From the NCBI GenBank assembly GCA_900617975.1, contig UZAE01000140.1, positions 1 to 34,713 on the forward strand: a DNA stretch of 34,713 nucleotides, given 5' to 3'. Shown in pieces: positions 1 through 11,500 of the stretch. The DNA comes from Rodentolepis nana. Lineage: Eukaryota > Platyhelminthes > Cestoda > Cyclophyllidea > Hymenolepididae. Each line of letters opens with the position of its first letter. The first letter of the stretch is position 1. The notes below the pieces were generated by a model, which was given only the letters and a program-made list of their open reading frames with translations, did not search any database and was not told where the DNA came from. The translations under genes were made by a program, and so were the position numbers.

Positions 1-2306
1 CCCCCCCTCTCGACTTTTTTCACTTTGACGTTCCTTCCCTCTGTGAAGCCTGAAGTCAACTAAAGGGCTAATGATAATCATCAAATCGCCTGCCATTTGA
101 TATAAATAATAAATAATGATAATTTTAGTCATATTCAGGCCTAAGTTTTCTCCAAATTTAATTTTTGTGCAGGAAAAGAGCCACCTGCTTTTCAACCAGG
201 TCGTTAAAGTTCATGATTTAATTTACCCTACCTAACTATATCCAGTGTAAACAGTGATGCGATCTTGGTTATCTTCAGTAGCTTTGATGAAAACAATATG
301 GTTGACTAAATAAGTCAACACCCTTCGTATGCAGATATTCCACTTCCATATTTTAGCTTTCATAGTTTGCAATGAGATTAAATACCACCCAATTGTAACC
401 ACCTAGAACATTATCTAGATCGAAAGAAGTTGACTAAAATACCATATTTTGCCCATATGCAGAACTAAGTAATAATCTATTTTTAACTATATTACATGGT
501 CATCGCAAAGGAATAGGATAATTTAATTAGTTCACAAATCGTACGATGTTATAAGAGAGGGTTTGTGATTGGGAAAATGTTGATTGAATTTAAAAGTAAG
601 AGTACAAATAGAAAGGAAATCGAGCACATTACTTGTGCTTTATGAAATACCAAACATGTCCTCATTCCGATTATCATTAAGAAACACACTCGTAAGACGC
701 TTGCACACTGACCACACATAACATCACGCTAGGAAGGTTGGGGACACAGTAACTTCATCTAAACTTCCGAGGCATCAGTGTATCGATGTTTTAATTGAAC
801 TGCTCAATTTGTTCACGCGGAATTTAGTAATCATTCAAAGGTAGCTATTTACTTATTAAGTGTAATTAAATTGTGCGTTTTTAGCCAACTGTATCATTTG
901 AAATAAAGTAGTTACATTTAAAGCTATTTTACTGCTCTTAAATCTAATTTTTTGTCCCTTGAGTAGTTAAAACTGCTTTTTTAATCGTCTTTCGATGCAC
1001 ATTCAACCTGCTAAAGCATTAGGCAAGACACGACATCGACGAGTCTTCGAATTCTTAACATCCATGGCTCTGCCATACAACAACACAAATTGAGGATCAG
1101 GAACAGACCTACTCATTCAATGAATTTGGTAAAATAGTAGCCACTTTAGGTAATTTGTCCCTTATAGTCAGTTTTAGAATGCATTAAGTGATGAATTCCG
1201 TCTCTTGAAAGCAGTATACAGTACTCAGTATGAATTTACGGAGTTATACATATAGGTAGATTATTGATGATAACGGTGGCAATACGGCTCCAAAAACTTA
1301 CATTAGAGTTGTAAATAATAGTTTTAGTTAAATTTCATGCAGTTTAATAACGTGGGTTAATCCGGTTACTTAAGCTATCAGTTTCATCTAATTGGCATTT
1401 CAGTCATCAGGTCAGGTGGTGTCTTGCTTCCACTCCCCACCCACATCGGTTAAAGTAACTAGACATATCCTCAAATCGCGCGAAAAGATGATGATTAGTT
1501 TGGGACCTGGTGAGGCCAGCAAAATAGAAAAAAAATGAGGGAAATGGAAAAAAAGAAATTTGGCAGAACACTAGGCAACCATCGGGGTCCTAAGTTACCA
1601 ACTGAATGGACAGTAATTTTGGTGACTGCTACTCAAATTTAAGTAAGAGGATATTATTTATTTTCTGATCAACATGATACATACGCTTGACCCCCTGCTA
1701 TAGGAGACTTGGATATTGGAGGTCAAGTAAACAAATTTCATAAGATGTCCAAACGACTGAAACCAACTGATGTCTAGCGTCAGAATATATGTGATGTGGA
1801 GTTTTAACAAGCCTGCATAAACAGAGAGTTTTAAGAAGGTTTTAGAGGGTTGTGAATCCCGAATTAACCTAATTTAACTAAAGCTGAATAAAAAAACTGA
1901 TTAGACATCACAAGAAGTTGGATTGGAACAAAACTATTATGAGAAACGAATAAAAATAAAATAAAGACATTGCAACGGTGACTAAGTACTGACAAAGTTT
2001 GTGGGGAAGCATATGAGTATTTATGAGCAGGTCACGGTAAAAATAGCATGAAACTGAACCACAATTCAGTGACGGAGCCTACAGCCCTTCCTATAGCGCT
2101 CTTACAGCAAACATTAGCTTTCATCACTTGAGCTATTCAAAAATGCCAAAATAAGCTCATTATTTTACTAAATGAAAATTGGGTTAGAGATTTGCATGAA
2201 ACTTAAAAAAGGCAAGTTTATTTTTTATTAGTAGCACAAGTTATTACGATGGCATTCAGGAGTGCAGAAAGAAAGTGAAACCAGCATTAAAGAAAATAGA
2301 ATTTAC
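1..2306. other. 2.3 kb without a recognised exon
   Basis: No open frame of exon-like quality was seen on either strand. The most likely reading is the start of a long intron leading to the remaining rod and C-terminal exons. Alternatively the first part, down to about 2,200, is the 3' UTR of a short isoform. No transposon, tRNA or simple repeat array was recognised. Confidence 0.5.
2217..2229 (-). promoter_or_regulatory. Two overlapping-range AATAAA signals after the last exon
   Basis: The minus strand contains AATAAA at 2,224-2,229 and again at 2,217-2,222, about 75-90 bases beyond the last visible exon and its in-frame TAA (2,303-2,305). This could be a poly(A) signal for a truncated isoform. 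In AT-rich DNA the hexamer also occurs by chance. Confidence 0.4.
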
Positions 2307-2554
2307 CTGCGGGAACGAAGAGGTGAGTTTAAGTGAGCCTCAGTAATCATCTTTGACAGAATCTCCCTTTGATCAGAATAATGTTTCGCCATGTTCACCT
2401 TTTGTCGTAACTCTTCAGAAGCCACTTCCGCTGCCTCACGTACACGAGTGGATTGTCGCTTCAGATCCTTCATGAAGTTGTCTAGCAGAGGAAGTGATGA
2501 TAGGTCTTTCTTATCATCTTTCAGAGCCTTCAAAGAGTCTTCACATTCCTCTAG
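2307..2554 (-). CDS. Exon 23: last rod exon in the window
   Basis: 248 nt, starts in phase 0 (acceptor CTTATCGCAG) and leaves two bases at donor CCGCAG/GTAAAT. It reads LEECEDSLKALKDDKKDLSS and ends EAHLNSPLRSR. The next exon is not in view. If the donor is not used, reading continues only to TAA inside the donor itself. Confidence 0.87.
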
Positions 2555-5500
2555 CTGCGATAAGAAAATAAAGCGGTTCAATAAGTCGCTGAGAACTCTT
2601 AGGAGTTATAAGAAGTAGTATAAATACACACTTTATCAGTAGTTGAAATGATATCATTGAGGTTTCGATCTAGTGAATCTGGATCAAGCAATGTACCACC
2701 AGATCTTGAAATGTCAATTTTATCCTCAAGTTCATTTAATCGACGTTTTATTAGATCACCACGGGTAAGAAGATTGGAAATTGTTTTTTGATCAGCTTGG
2801 CCTCCTTCAATAGCACGTTTGATTGAGGATTCGAGACGTTTAGTACGTTTTTGTAGAGCTGATTCTTGTTGCTTAAGAGATTGAACGGACTGATCCGGGT
2901 TCCCATCTCCAAGTTTTGACAGCGTATCTTCGAGATCTTGAATTTTGGATGCGATAGGTGGGAACTCGTGATTGATAACATTCTGAAGTAGAGATTCTAG
3001 ACGAATATTTGAACCAAGATCTTTTTGCAATTGAGATTCAAGGACACCAAGCATGACTTGTTGAGCTTGAATATCTGTTTCAATTGGTTCAGCTTTAGCT
3101 CTAATTTCCTGCAAAGCTTTCTGGCGAGGATAAAGGAAATAAATTAGAAACCCAAATGAGATAAGAAAAATTAAGAATATCATTTATTTACCAATTTATC
3201 AGCATGTCTACTTTCTACATCATTCAAGTGAGTCCGGCATCTGCTAAGTTCATCGGTAAGCTCGAGATTCTGCATATCTTTCACTTCTACACTAAGAGAA
3301 TCAAGCTGTTTTCTTCGAGATTCCACCAGAGCTAAGAAGGTCTCAGCTCGCTGAACTGCTTTAGCAAGACTTGAAATTGTTGTAGGAAAGGTGCCACTTT
3401 CAAAGATTGGAGAGTCTGATGTTGTAGATTCCAAATCCAACCACGCCTGGAATGATACAATATAGATAAGCACAGTAGATGAAATAGTTTTATTAAGAAG
3501 AGTTAAACTCACTTGCAGAGCGGCGACTCGTTCCTTCACACTATCAAATTTAGCTGCCGAGGCGTCGTATTCTGACTCACTTTGGGAAAGAGTTTCGAAT
3601 AGAGGCTTTTTAACTCCAGGGGTCAATGACTAAAAAGGTAGAAGGTCTGTTAGAAGGACAAATCAAACGCAATTAAAAGTGATCTGAACGTCGACAAACC
3701 TCTTTATTACTCTTCAGAGTATTGTCCGCGGATTCGGTCATATCTAGAATAGCTGATTTCGGGATTTCTTCAGATTCTTCAATAGACATTTCCTGTCCCC
3801 CTCTAAAATGAAACGCGAGAAGAATATTGTTAATTGTTCTAAAATTTATCTGAGGTAAGAAGTAGGAGTGCTGGATTTACTCTGTAACTTTATGGTTTTT
3901 TAAGGCTTCCTTTTCTGCTTTGTCAGCCATGGCATCTTGAAGAGTCTCCAAACGAGATTCAATTGCTCCCATCAAGCTATCAAAGCGTGATCGAGCGCTG
4001 CTGACATTAGAGGAGAGGTCTGAGGCATCAACACTTGCAGGCAGAGAATTCAGGAATTGACTCGCTGCTTCCTCGAATGTATGCATTGATGGCTCAGTTC
4101 GAATCAATCCGAAGTGTAGTGACAGAAGCTGTGGTTGAAAATGCATTAGATAAGATAAGAGATCATATAGACTAACTTTAAACACCTTACCTTTTGTAGT
4201 TGTTCTTTGGGTGAAGGTACCATAGACAGATTCTCAAAAGATCGAGAATGGTGATTGAGGTGATTATCAAGATCATTAAAGCATTGCTCAAGAGAAAGCG
4301 CCTGTGAGTAGGTATCAGCAAATTCGGAGGATCGTTCTTTGCATTTCGTATCAAGAGCTTTCCACTTCTTTTCAAGATCTGTCAAGTGATATCGAATGAT
4401 ATTTGAACCTTTTCCGACTCCTTTCTGAACCAACAATTCGGTGCCTAATTGTTTAAGGTCATCCATTCGAGGTGACATGGCTTCTAGCTCTCCTTTGAAA
4501 CTGAAAAAAACAATATTATATTTACGGTCCTTAACGATAATTTAATATAATTGGGAAATTTTTGAAATACCTATCAACTTTTGCTTTCAATGCAAGAATC
4601 TCATGTGGATTGGTAGATTCAAGATGAATTTGAGAGACCTGAGCAAGACGCTGTGTTATCCAAGCATCAGCCTCTATATAGGCTTGGTTAAATGTCTGTA
4701 AGCGATTCAAAGCCATCGAAGCAGAAGACTGCATTTCAGTAACATGTTGCTTAAGTTTGTCATAGCGATTTTTCATTCCTTCGGCTTCTGTAAAAGAGGT
4801 ATAATACAATTTCAATTTTAGAATGGTTAAACAGAAACAAATGATTGCCCTTACCTAGCATTAACTTGTCATCAGAAGGCTTCAAAAGGGCAGTTATAGC
4901 TTCTACCTCACCTCCCAATGAAAAACATTCAGATTCAATTATATCAAGTTCCTTTATCTGCTTATGAATCGATGCTTCATCCACAGCTGATCTGTCAGCA
5001 AAGATACCAGCATTCAGCCGTGTCTCAAGGCTTTGAATCCAGTCAATTAGTTTAGCTCGAGAGGCCTCGAATTGCTCCTGACGTGAGAAGCGCTCATTAC
5101 ACTCCTGCTGAGATTTGAGGATTAATTTTTCTAGTATAGCAAGATTTCCACGGACCACTGCTAACTTCTCTTTGGCAGCCTTGATATCACCTTCTCTGCC
5201 GAGTGCATTTGCTTCGCTCTCCAGTTTATTTATCGCATCTTCTAATTTTGTAACTTCTGCTTCTCTTTCTGCCTTCGTTGCCTATAAGTGACATAAGTGA
5301 GTGAGCCTTGAGGTAGACAAATGAATGAAAGCATTTATAAGCAATGAAAACGTACCTTCATCTCATCCAGCATTTTGTTACTTTCTTCTTTGCTTAATCG
5401 CCCAGACTCAAGAACATGCAAATTGGCTTTCGTCTGCTCCAAAATCGCATTTAAACCGGCCGATGCTTTATCTAGAAGAACGGAATCTTGATCGAGCTCG

Positions 5501-8500
5501 CTGAGCAAATCCTGATTAGAAGACAATTTCTGTTGTAAATCAGCACATCTAAAGTACAAAAAGAACAAATAGCAGACATAGCTATCGATATACATAAATG
5601 AAGATAATTAGCAGGTAAACTGAGCACACTTTTCCACAAGTTGTTGAGCCTGAACAAATTTTTGCTTTGCTTTTTCTATATCTTCTGAAGGTGCACCATT
5701 TTCTTTCAGTTGTCGGAGTTCTTCCTTAGCATCGCGGAGTGAGGACTCAAGCCCAAGTTCTCTCGCTGATAATTCAGCTTGCATTTTATCTCTCGCATGA
5801 AGAGCATCTGAAAGTGTAGACCCAGATTGATCCTTCACCCTTTCACTCGCAGCAGCGCCTTCTAGCCAGGCTGAAGTATCTTCCACAGCTTTTTTAGAAG
5901 AACCAAGCGTACCGAGTAGGGATTTCAACTCTCCTTCAATCGAATGCAGGTCTTTTTTAAGTGAAGAGAGGCGTAATTTCTCCGAGTCCAGAGGTTTATG
6001 TACACTTGAATCGATGGCTGAGGCAGATATTGAAACAATGGGAAGCAGGTTTTCTGCCAGGTTAGTCCTTTGGTCATCCAAATTCTGTAACAGAAACCAC
6101 CAACATTTTACACAATTCATTAGCTGCAATGCGATATTATTTCAAAGTCACTTACCTCGAGAGTCTTAGTAAGTCTTGCTAGATCAGTATCCAAAGCAAA
6201 CAGCAAAGCCGCTTGATCTCTCACAAGTATAGGATTCGTAATCAAGTCGGTATTCAGAGGAGCACGAGTGTTTGCATCTGAACGGGGATTAACATCAACA
6301 CCCGCTGCAAGAAGCTTCCGAACAGTTTGCCAGAAGTTCTTTTCAGCTACATCAAGCGCATCATGAAAGCTCGTCAATCCTGTGGAGAATTCGTTGAAAC
6401 CAGAAGCCGCTTCAGAATAGAGTGCTGACTGTTCCCTTGCCAACGCTGCCAAACTGTTGAACTTATCCCGAACCCAAGTAACAGCGGTATCCACGGAAGA
6501 TATAACATTTTCAGATGAGGCTTGGAGATTAGGTATATCAGCTCCGACACTATTTGCGTATTCGTTCTGAGATAGAAATAGATGCAGGGAAACAATGAAT
6601 TCAGAGTTAATGAAGATAAATATAATAGTAAGAAGATCACCTTAGTCGAATTGTATTTTTCTAACGAGGAAAGGAATTTTTGTGAGGGTGACGACACGCC
6701 CGCAAAATCGCCTTTTTTGATTATGAGTTCCCTCTCCAAGAGGATTAGCTGCTCTTGACAGGTAGAAAGATTTTCAGGCTGTGGGTCAGCGATGTTCAGG
6801 ACGTTGTTTAACTGCTGTTGAGTAGTTGTTAACCATAACTTGGAGTCCTGTAATTCGAACGTCAGCTGTTCAAGATTGTCTAGACACGTTGTAAGTAGAT
6901 GTATCCTAGAGGTGGTTTCTTGCATAAGCTAAACATAAAGGCGTATTTATTTAATAGTTTAAACAGGAATACAACAGCCATTCATAAAAAATCTTCGCAT
7001 ACCTTTCCAAATTTCGATTTGATCTCCTGTGATTTATCTTCCAACACTTTTCTCAAATTTGAAGGAATTGAATTACTGTCTTCTAAGACCAATTGCTCCG
7101 TTTTAGAACACAGAGCCAAACAGGATTGTTTATGGGATAAAAGGTCATTGTTGATTTCCTTAAAGGTAAGGGAAAAAACTTCTATTAAAAGTTGTTCATT
7201 ATAAAAAAATAAGGTAGGCAATACTTACGTAGTAATGATCAAGTAGTTTTTGATTTTCATTGTCATTGAGGGATACAAAACTATCATTCAAAAGTCCCCC
7301 TTGCATTGAAGAAATCCAAGCTACTTCTGCCTCAAGTTCTTCAAGTAGTCCACTGCACAGTTTTGTATTATTTATCTAATCATCGAAAAAAATAACTTTT
7401 TTAAGAATTAGAAATTCAAACGAATCAGTGTCAAGCAAGTATAGCCAGGGACATGCTTGGATGAATAAATGGAGACAATAAAACAATGACAAGCTTCCTC
7501 GAAGGAAAAATTAGTGTTAGTAAGCATGCTTAAAGAATCCATCGGCAATAAAAGCGATTAAGCTGCGATTTAGTAGAGATAAAGACTGACAATTATATCA
7601 TCCAAAGCGAAAGAAAGACAGCGGCACAGAGACAGATAACGAGTGGCAAAGCAAAAATGAATTAAAAAACGAGGGGATAGATAAATACCTCTGATCGCAG
7701 AGGAGCGATAGAAGGAGCTAGAACAAAGCTAAGTGGTCGAGATAGACGTTTGAGCATAGGAGAGGCCTCCTCTGTAATTGGAGAGAGATCCCCTAGCCCA
7801 GGTCGTTCAAACACAGATTGAGAGTAATGAATAGGTGAGGTTACACGGGGATGTTCTTCAGAGGGTTCTAGCAGACTACAAGAGGATGAACTTTCTATAT
7901 CTTCAGGAGAGGATTCGTGACGTAAATGCTCTGCATTGATTAATGGAGAACCTGAAACAAATGCTGAAGGACTTCCAATAGAACTACGGAAATACGTCTC
8001 CTCGGATGAGTTAATATCCCCACCGTGAACATAATTTTGTCCCGAGAACATTTCAGGTGATCTGCATTTAATTGGGTCAGGAACATTGAAGCTTCTGAAG
8101 TTAGAAGGTCGGGAAGGAACTGATTCGCTTGAACTTAGATTTTTTAGCAATTCGCCGGTATCTAACCTCCTAAAAGTGGCCTTTTCAGTAACCAAACATT
8201 CCGAAACCTTCGAAAATGATCCGAAATCAGGTTCAAGATTCTTTAGTTCTTTACTAGAAACTTCGGCTGTTAACAATAGTGAGGCTTTTTCATTTTCATT
8301 ACTGTCTTCCATAAATGATCCATTGTCTTTATTAGCAGCAGACGGATTTACATACATTTGTTTAGACTCATCTTTGTTACTTTTTCCGGGCATTCCATAA
8401 TCTCTTTCTGAATCTTCATCCATACCTTGCTTTATTGCTCCAATCCTTTCATCTATCTTGCTTTCGTTCACAAAGTCTGTGTTAAAAATCTGTTCAGCCA

Positions 8501-11500
8501 ACTCGGTTTCAGGTAAAATACAGTTTGCATATAGTTGTTTGGTGTTATCTAGTTCTCCTTTGGAAGCTAAATCTATATCATCTTCAACGCCAGCCCCAAC
8601 TTCGGTTCCGGAACTTTGAACTATGATTGATGATGGAGGTACACTAGTTGGAGATCTGTTTGTAATTACTTCACTGCATCTTTCAAGATCTTCTCCAACT
8701 TGTTCTGGTGTTCTGGAATAATCATCCTTTTGAAGCAGACGTGAAACACTATCATCCGCAACTTTGATATCATTCTGAGTTTGAGTAATTTCTGGTCTCT
8801 CAGCTGGTAGTTGCCTACTGGATATCTCCATTGGACTTGCAGACTTTGTATTTGTCTTTTCAGATATTTCAACAACATTATCAACATCTGTAGTCGAAGT
8901 ATCTTCAAATGGAAGGTCTCTTACTTTTGATATCTCCATTACGTAGCAAGATTGATTTTCCCCAAACGCAGACTTATTAGCAATCATTTCGTCGCCGGTT
9001 TCACCTAAGAGTACGGAGCTTTCCGATGCAATAGCAGAAATTTCCAAATCAAAAGGAACTTTGCCTTCAGACTCATCACGAACTTGGCAATCTCCTTTAT
9101 ATTTTTCAATCTCTTGCTTTTTATCATTAGTTATTACACTGGAGAGGTTATTACTATAGGTTTGATCAGCTGCATCTGCAGAGGCTATTATGCCACAGAC
9201 GGATGTTGTCGCAGAGTCGATTTTGCAATCGTATTCACTTTCTCGTCCCATAATTTCGCCCACTTTGGACCCATCTGCGAATTCATCATTGCAGCTTCGA
9301 CTAGACAGTGGGAACCTTTCAACCGACTCTGCAGAACTTTCGGAATCAATCGTAACTTTCCTTGATGACCCCAAGTAAACTCCCCCACCAGAATCGAAGT
9401 CGTCCGACCTCTCCAAAAATTTACCGATTTTCATAGCACCAGTTTCTTCAGATAAAGATGACGATGAACGAAGTGTAGTCTCATCTGAAGTATTTTTCAC
9501 AGTAGATTTCTCCGACTCTACATCCAAAGGGGATTCTGAAGAAACGGGCCCACCATTTTGGACTTTTCCTTCTCCATATTCAGGAACTCTATCCACTTTT
9601 AAACTTCCTTTCGAAAAATTAGTAAATTCTTCAATGGAACCTTTATCCGTTAGCATGAAAGTTTCGTTCAGTTTGCCTTCTCCCTCGCCTTGTTTGCATA
9701 TATCGGAGCCAGTTTCACATTTTCTATTAGCTTCCGACCCCTTTGGTGTGTTTATATCTTTTCCGACTTCGACCGTTGGATCTTCAGAGCCTCTGTTAGC
9801 TGAGAGCTGTGAGTCATCTACACCCACCGTTGCCTGATCTGCTACTCTTCGAACTTCATCAACTTTTTCTGAGAGGTAATCTTTAACTCCTTGTTTGTTC
9901 ATTTCATCACCATTAGCAGAGAATTCAATAACACTTTTTTCTTTAAGATCATCTTTATTGTGCTCAGGAGCTCTGTTACTCGATGTGTCTTTGCTCATTC
10001 CTGGAAGATTGGAACTGGTGATATTCAAAGAGTCCATCTGGTCCAGAGTGGACTCATTATCTCTTGGTTGAGTCAAGGATTTGCTCTGGAGTTTATCCCC
10101 GCAAGGTTCACTTAGTTGGCCTTTAAGAAAATCACCCTCTTCACACCCTATGATTTTATTACCATCCTTTTCATCCACTCTGAGTGAAATCTTACCCGAG
10201 CCCTTTTTGCCGTCTTCTTCGATTTCACCAAAATGCAAATTACTTTTATCAGTGGGCCCAGATTTTGAAATTTCATGTAATTTGCCATTTTTACTATTTT
10301 CACTTTGCATAACTGCTTTACAGCCGATTTCCTTTTGTGAGGATTTAATATGTGTTTTAAGTGGAAAACTGGAAGTCTCATCACTTAACCCCTCCGCACT
10401 TGATGCATATACTGGGCAAGTCTCCTTTGTTGAAATACTATCAGAATCATTATCTTCAGAAGCTGTTTTAAATTTGGATTCGGCTTTTTTGGAACAAAAC
10501 AAACCAGAAGCACCTTCAATCCTTTCAACTTCAAATGCATTCTCTTCACACTCTATTTCTCCTTCAACAACTTCTCTCTTGATTTCATCAGCAGCACTCC
10601 TTGTTAGATCTTCTCTAATTTTCTCTTCATTAGTGCCAGATCGTAAATTATCAGATTTGTCCGTTTGGTTTTCTCTAGTATGTTCTGTAAGTCTTGAGTC
10701 TGATGACTCTTTGCGAACTTTGTCATCATCAGACTCCATGCTATTAAGAAGACCAATTTCATCTACTAATTCTACTTCATCCACATCCCTGAAATGATCC
10801 GGTAGTTGAGAGAACTCACTATTTGCACCCCCCTCTTTACAACGCTCGCCTGAATCCTGAGATCCGAAAGAGATAAGCGCGGATTTACTGACGAAGTCTT
10901 CAGTACAAGACACATCAGTTATTTCCAGAAGAGCAGGACTTGGTAATTCAGCATTCGTAAGTTTATTATTAAATTTTCTTGGGAAATCATTTTCCAAACT
11001 AAATCCTTCAATACCATTTTCATCAGCCCTCTTGATAGGTTCAAGGTTAACCATGTCTTTGTTCTCATCATTCCCAGAATCTAGGGGTTGGAAACCTTCA
11101 GGTTCGTAAGCATTTCCGCTCGACTGATCCTGGCTTAATTTGGGAGGATACGACTCAGTAACAATTCGGGTATCCATTTGGTCAATAAGACTTTCCTGAG
11201 ATCCCTTTCGATTTTCGTCGTTGAAACACCTTGTCCGTCGAGTGGATCTTTCCCATGCCACTTCATTTTTATCATGTCTGCCATCTGTACTTGTAGAAAC
11301 AACAGTATTTTCTGTCTTGGCCGAAGAGCTTACATTATCGCCTTCATCTCCCTTAACACTAGGTTTTGTTGAATTCTTTCCTATACTAACCGAAGTTCCC
11401 ACACTCTCTTTATCATTGTCTGACTCATGACTTTCTTCTGGTGAACCTATTTCAGAAAATACATCCAATTTATCATACTCCTCATTAACTTTCTTTGAAT

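Noticed and set aside
1..2306. Possible further rod exons downstream
   Set aside because: No stretch with a spectrin-like helix pattern and paired splice sites was found. A very short exon cannot be excluded.
7353..7375. Alternative acceptor TGTGCAG for exon 9
   Set aside because: Using it would need two bases from the preceding exon, but the giant exon ends in phase 0. The upstream ATTAG with a T-rich tract fits the phase.
10081..10797. A 238-codon open frame on the plus strand opposite the giant exon
   Set aside because: It is the antisense shadow of a Ser/Glu-rich coding frame, in which stop codons are rare on the complementary strand. Its product is Ser/Leu-rich without any domain, and it has no promoter or splice context. 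Many similar antisense frames along 8,000-25,000 have the same explanation.
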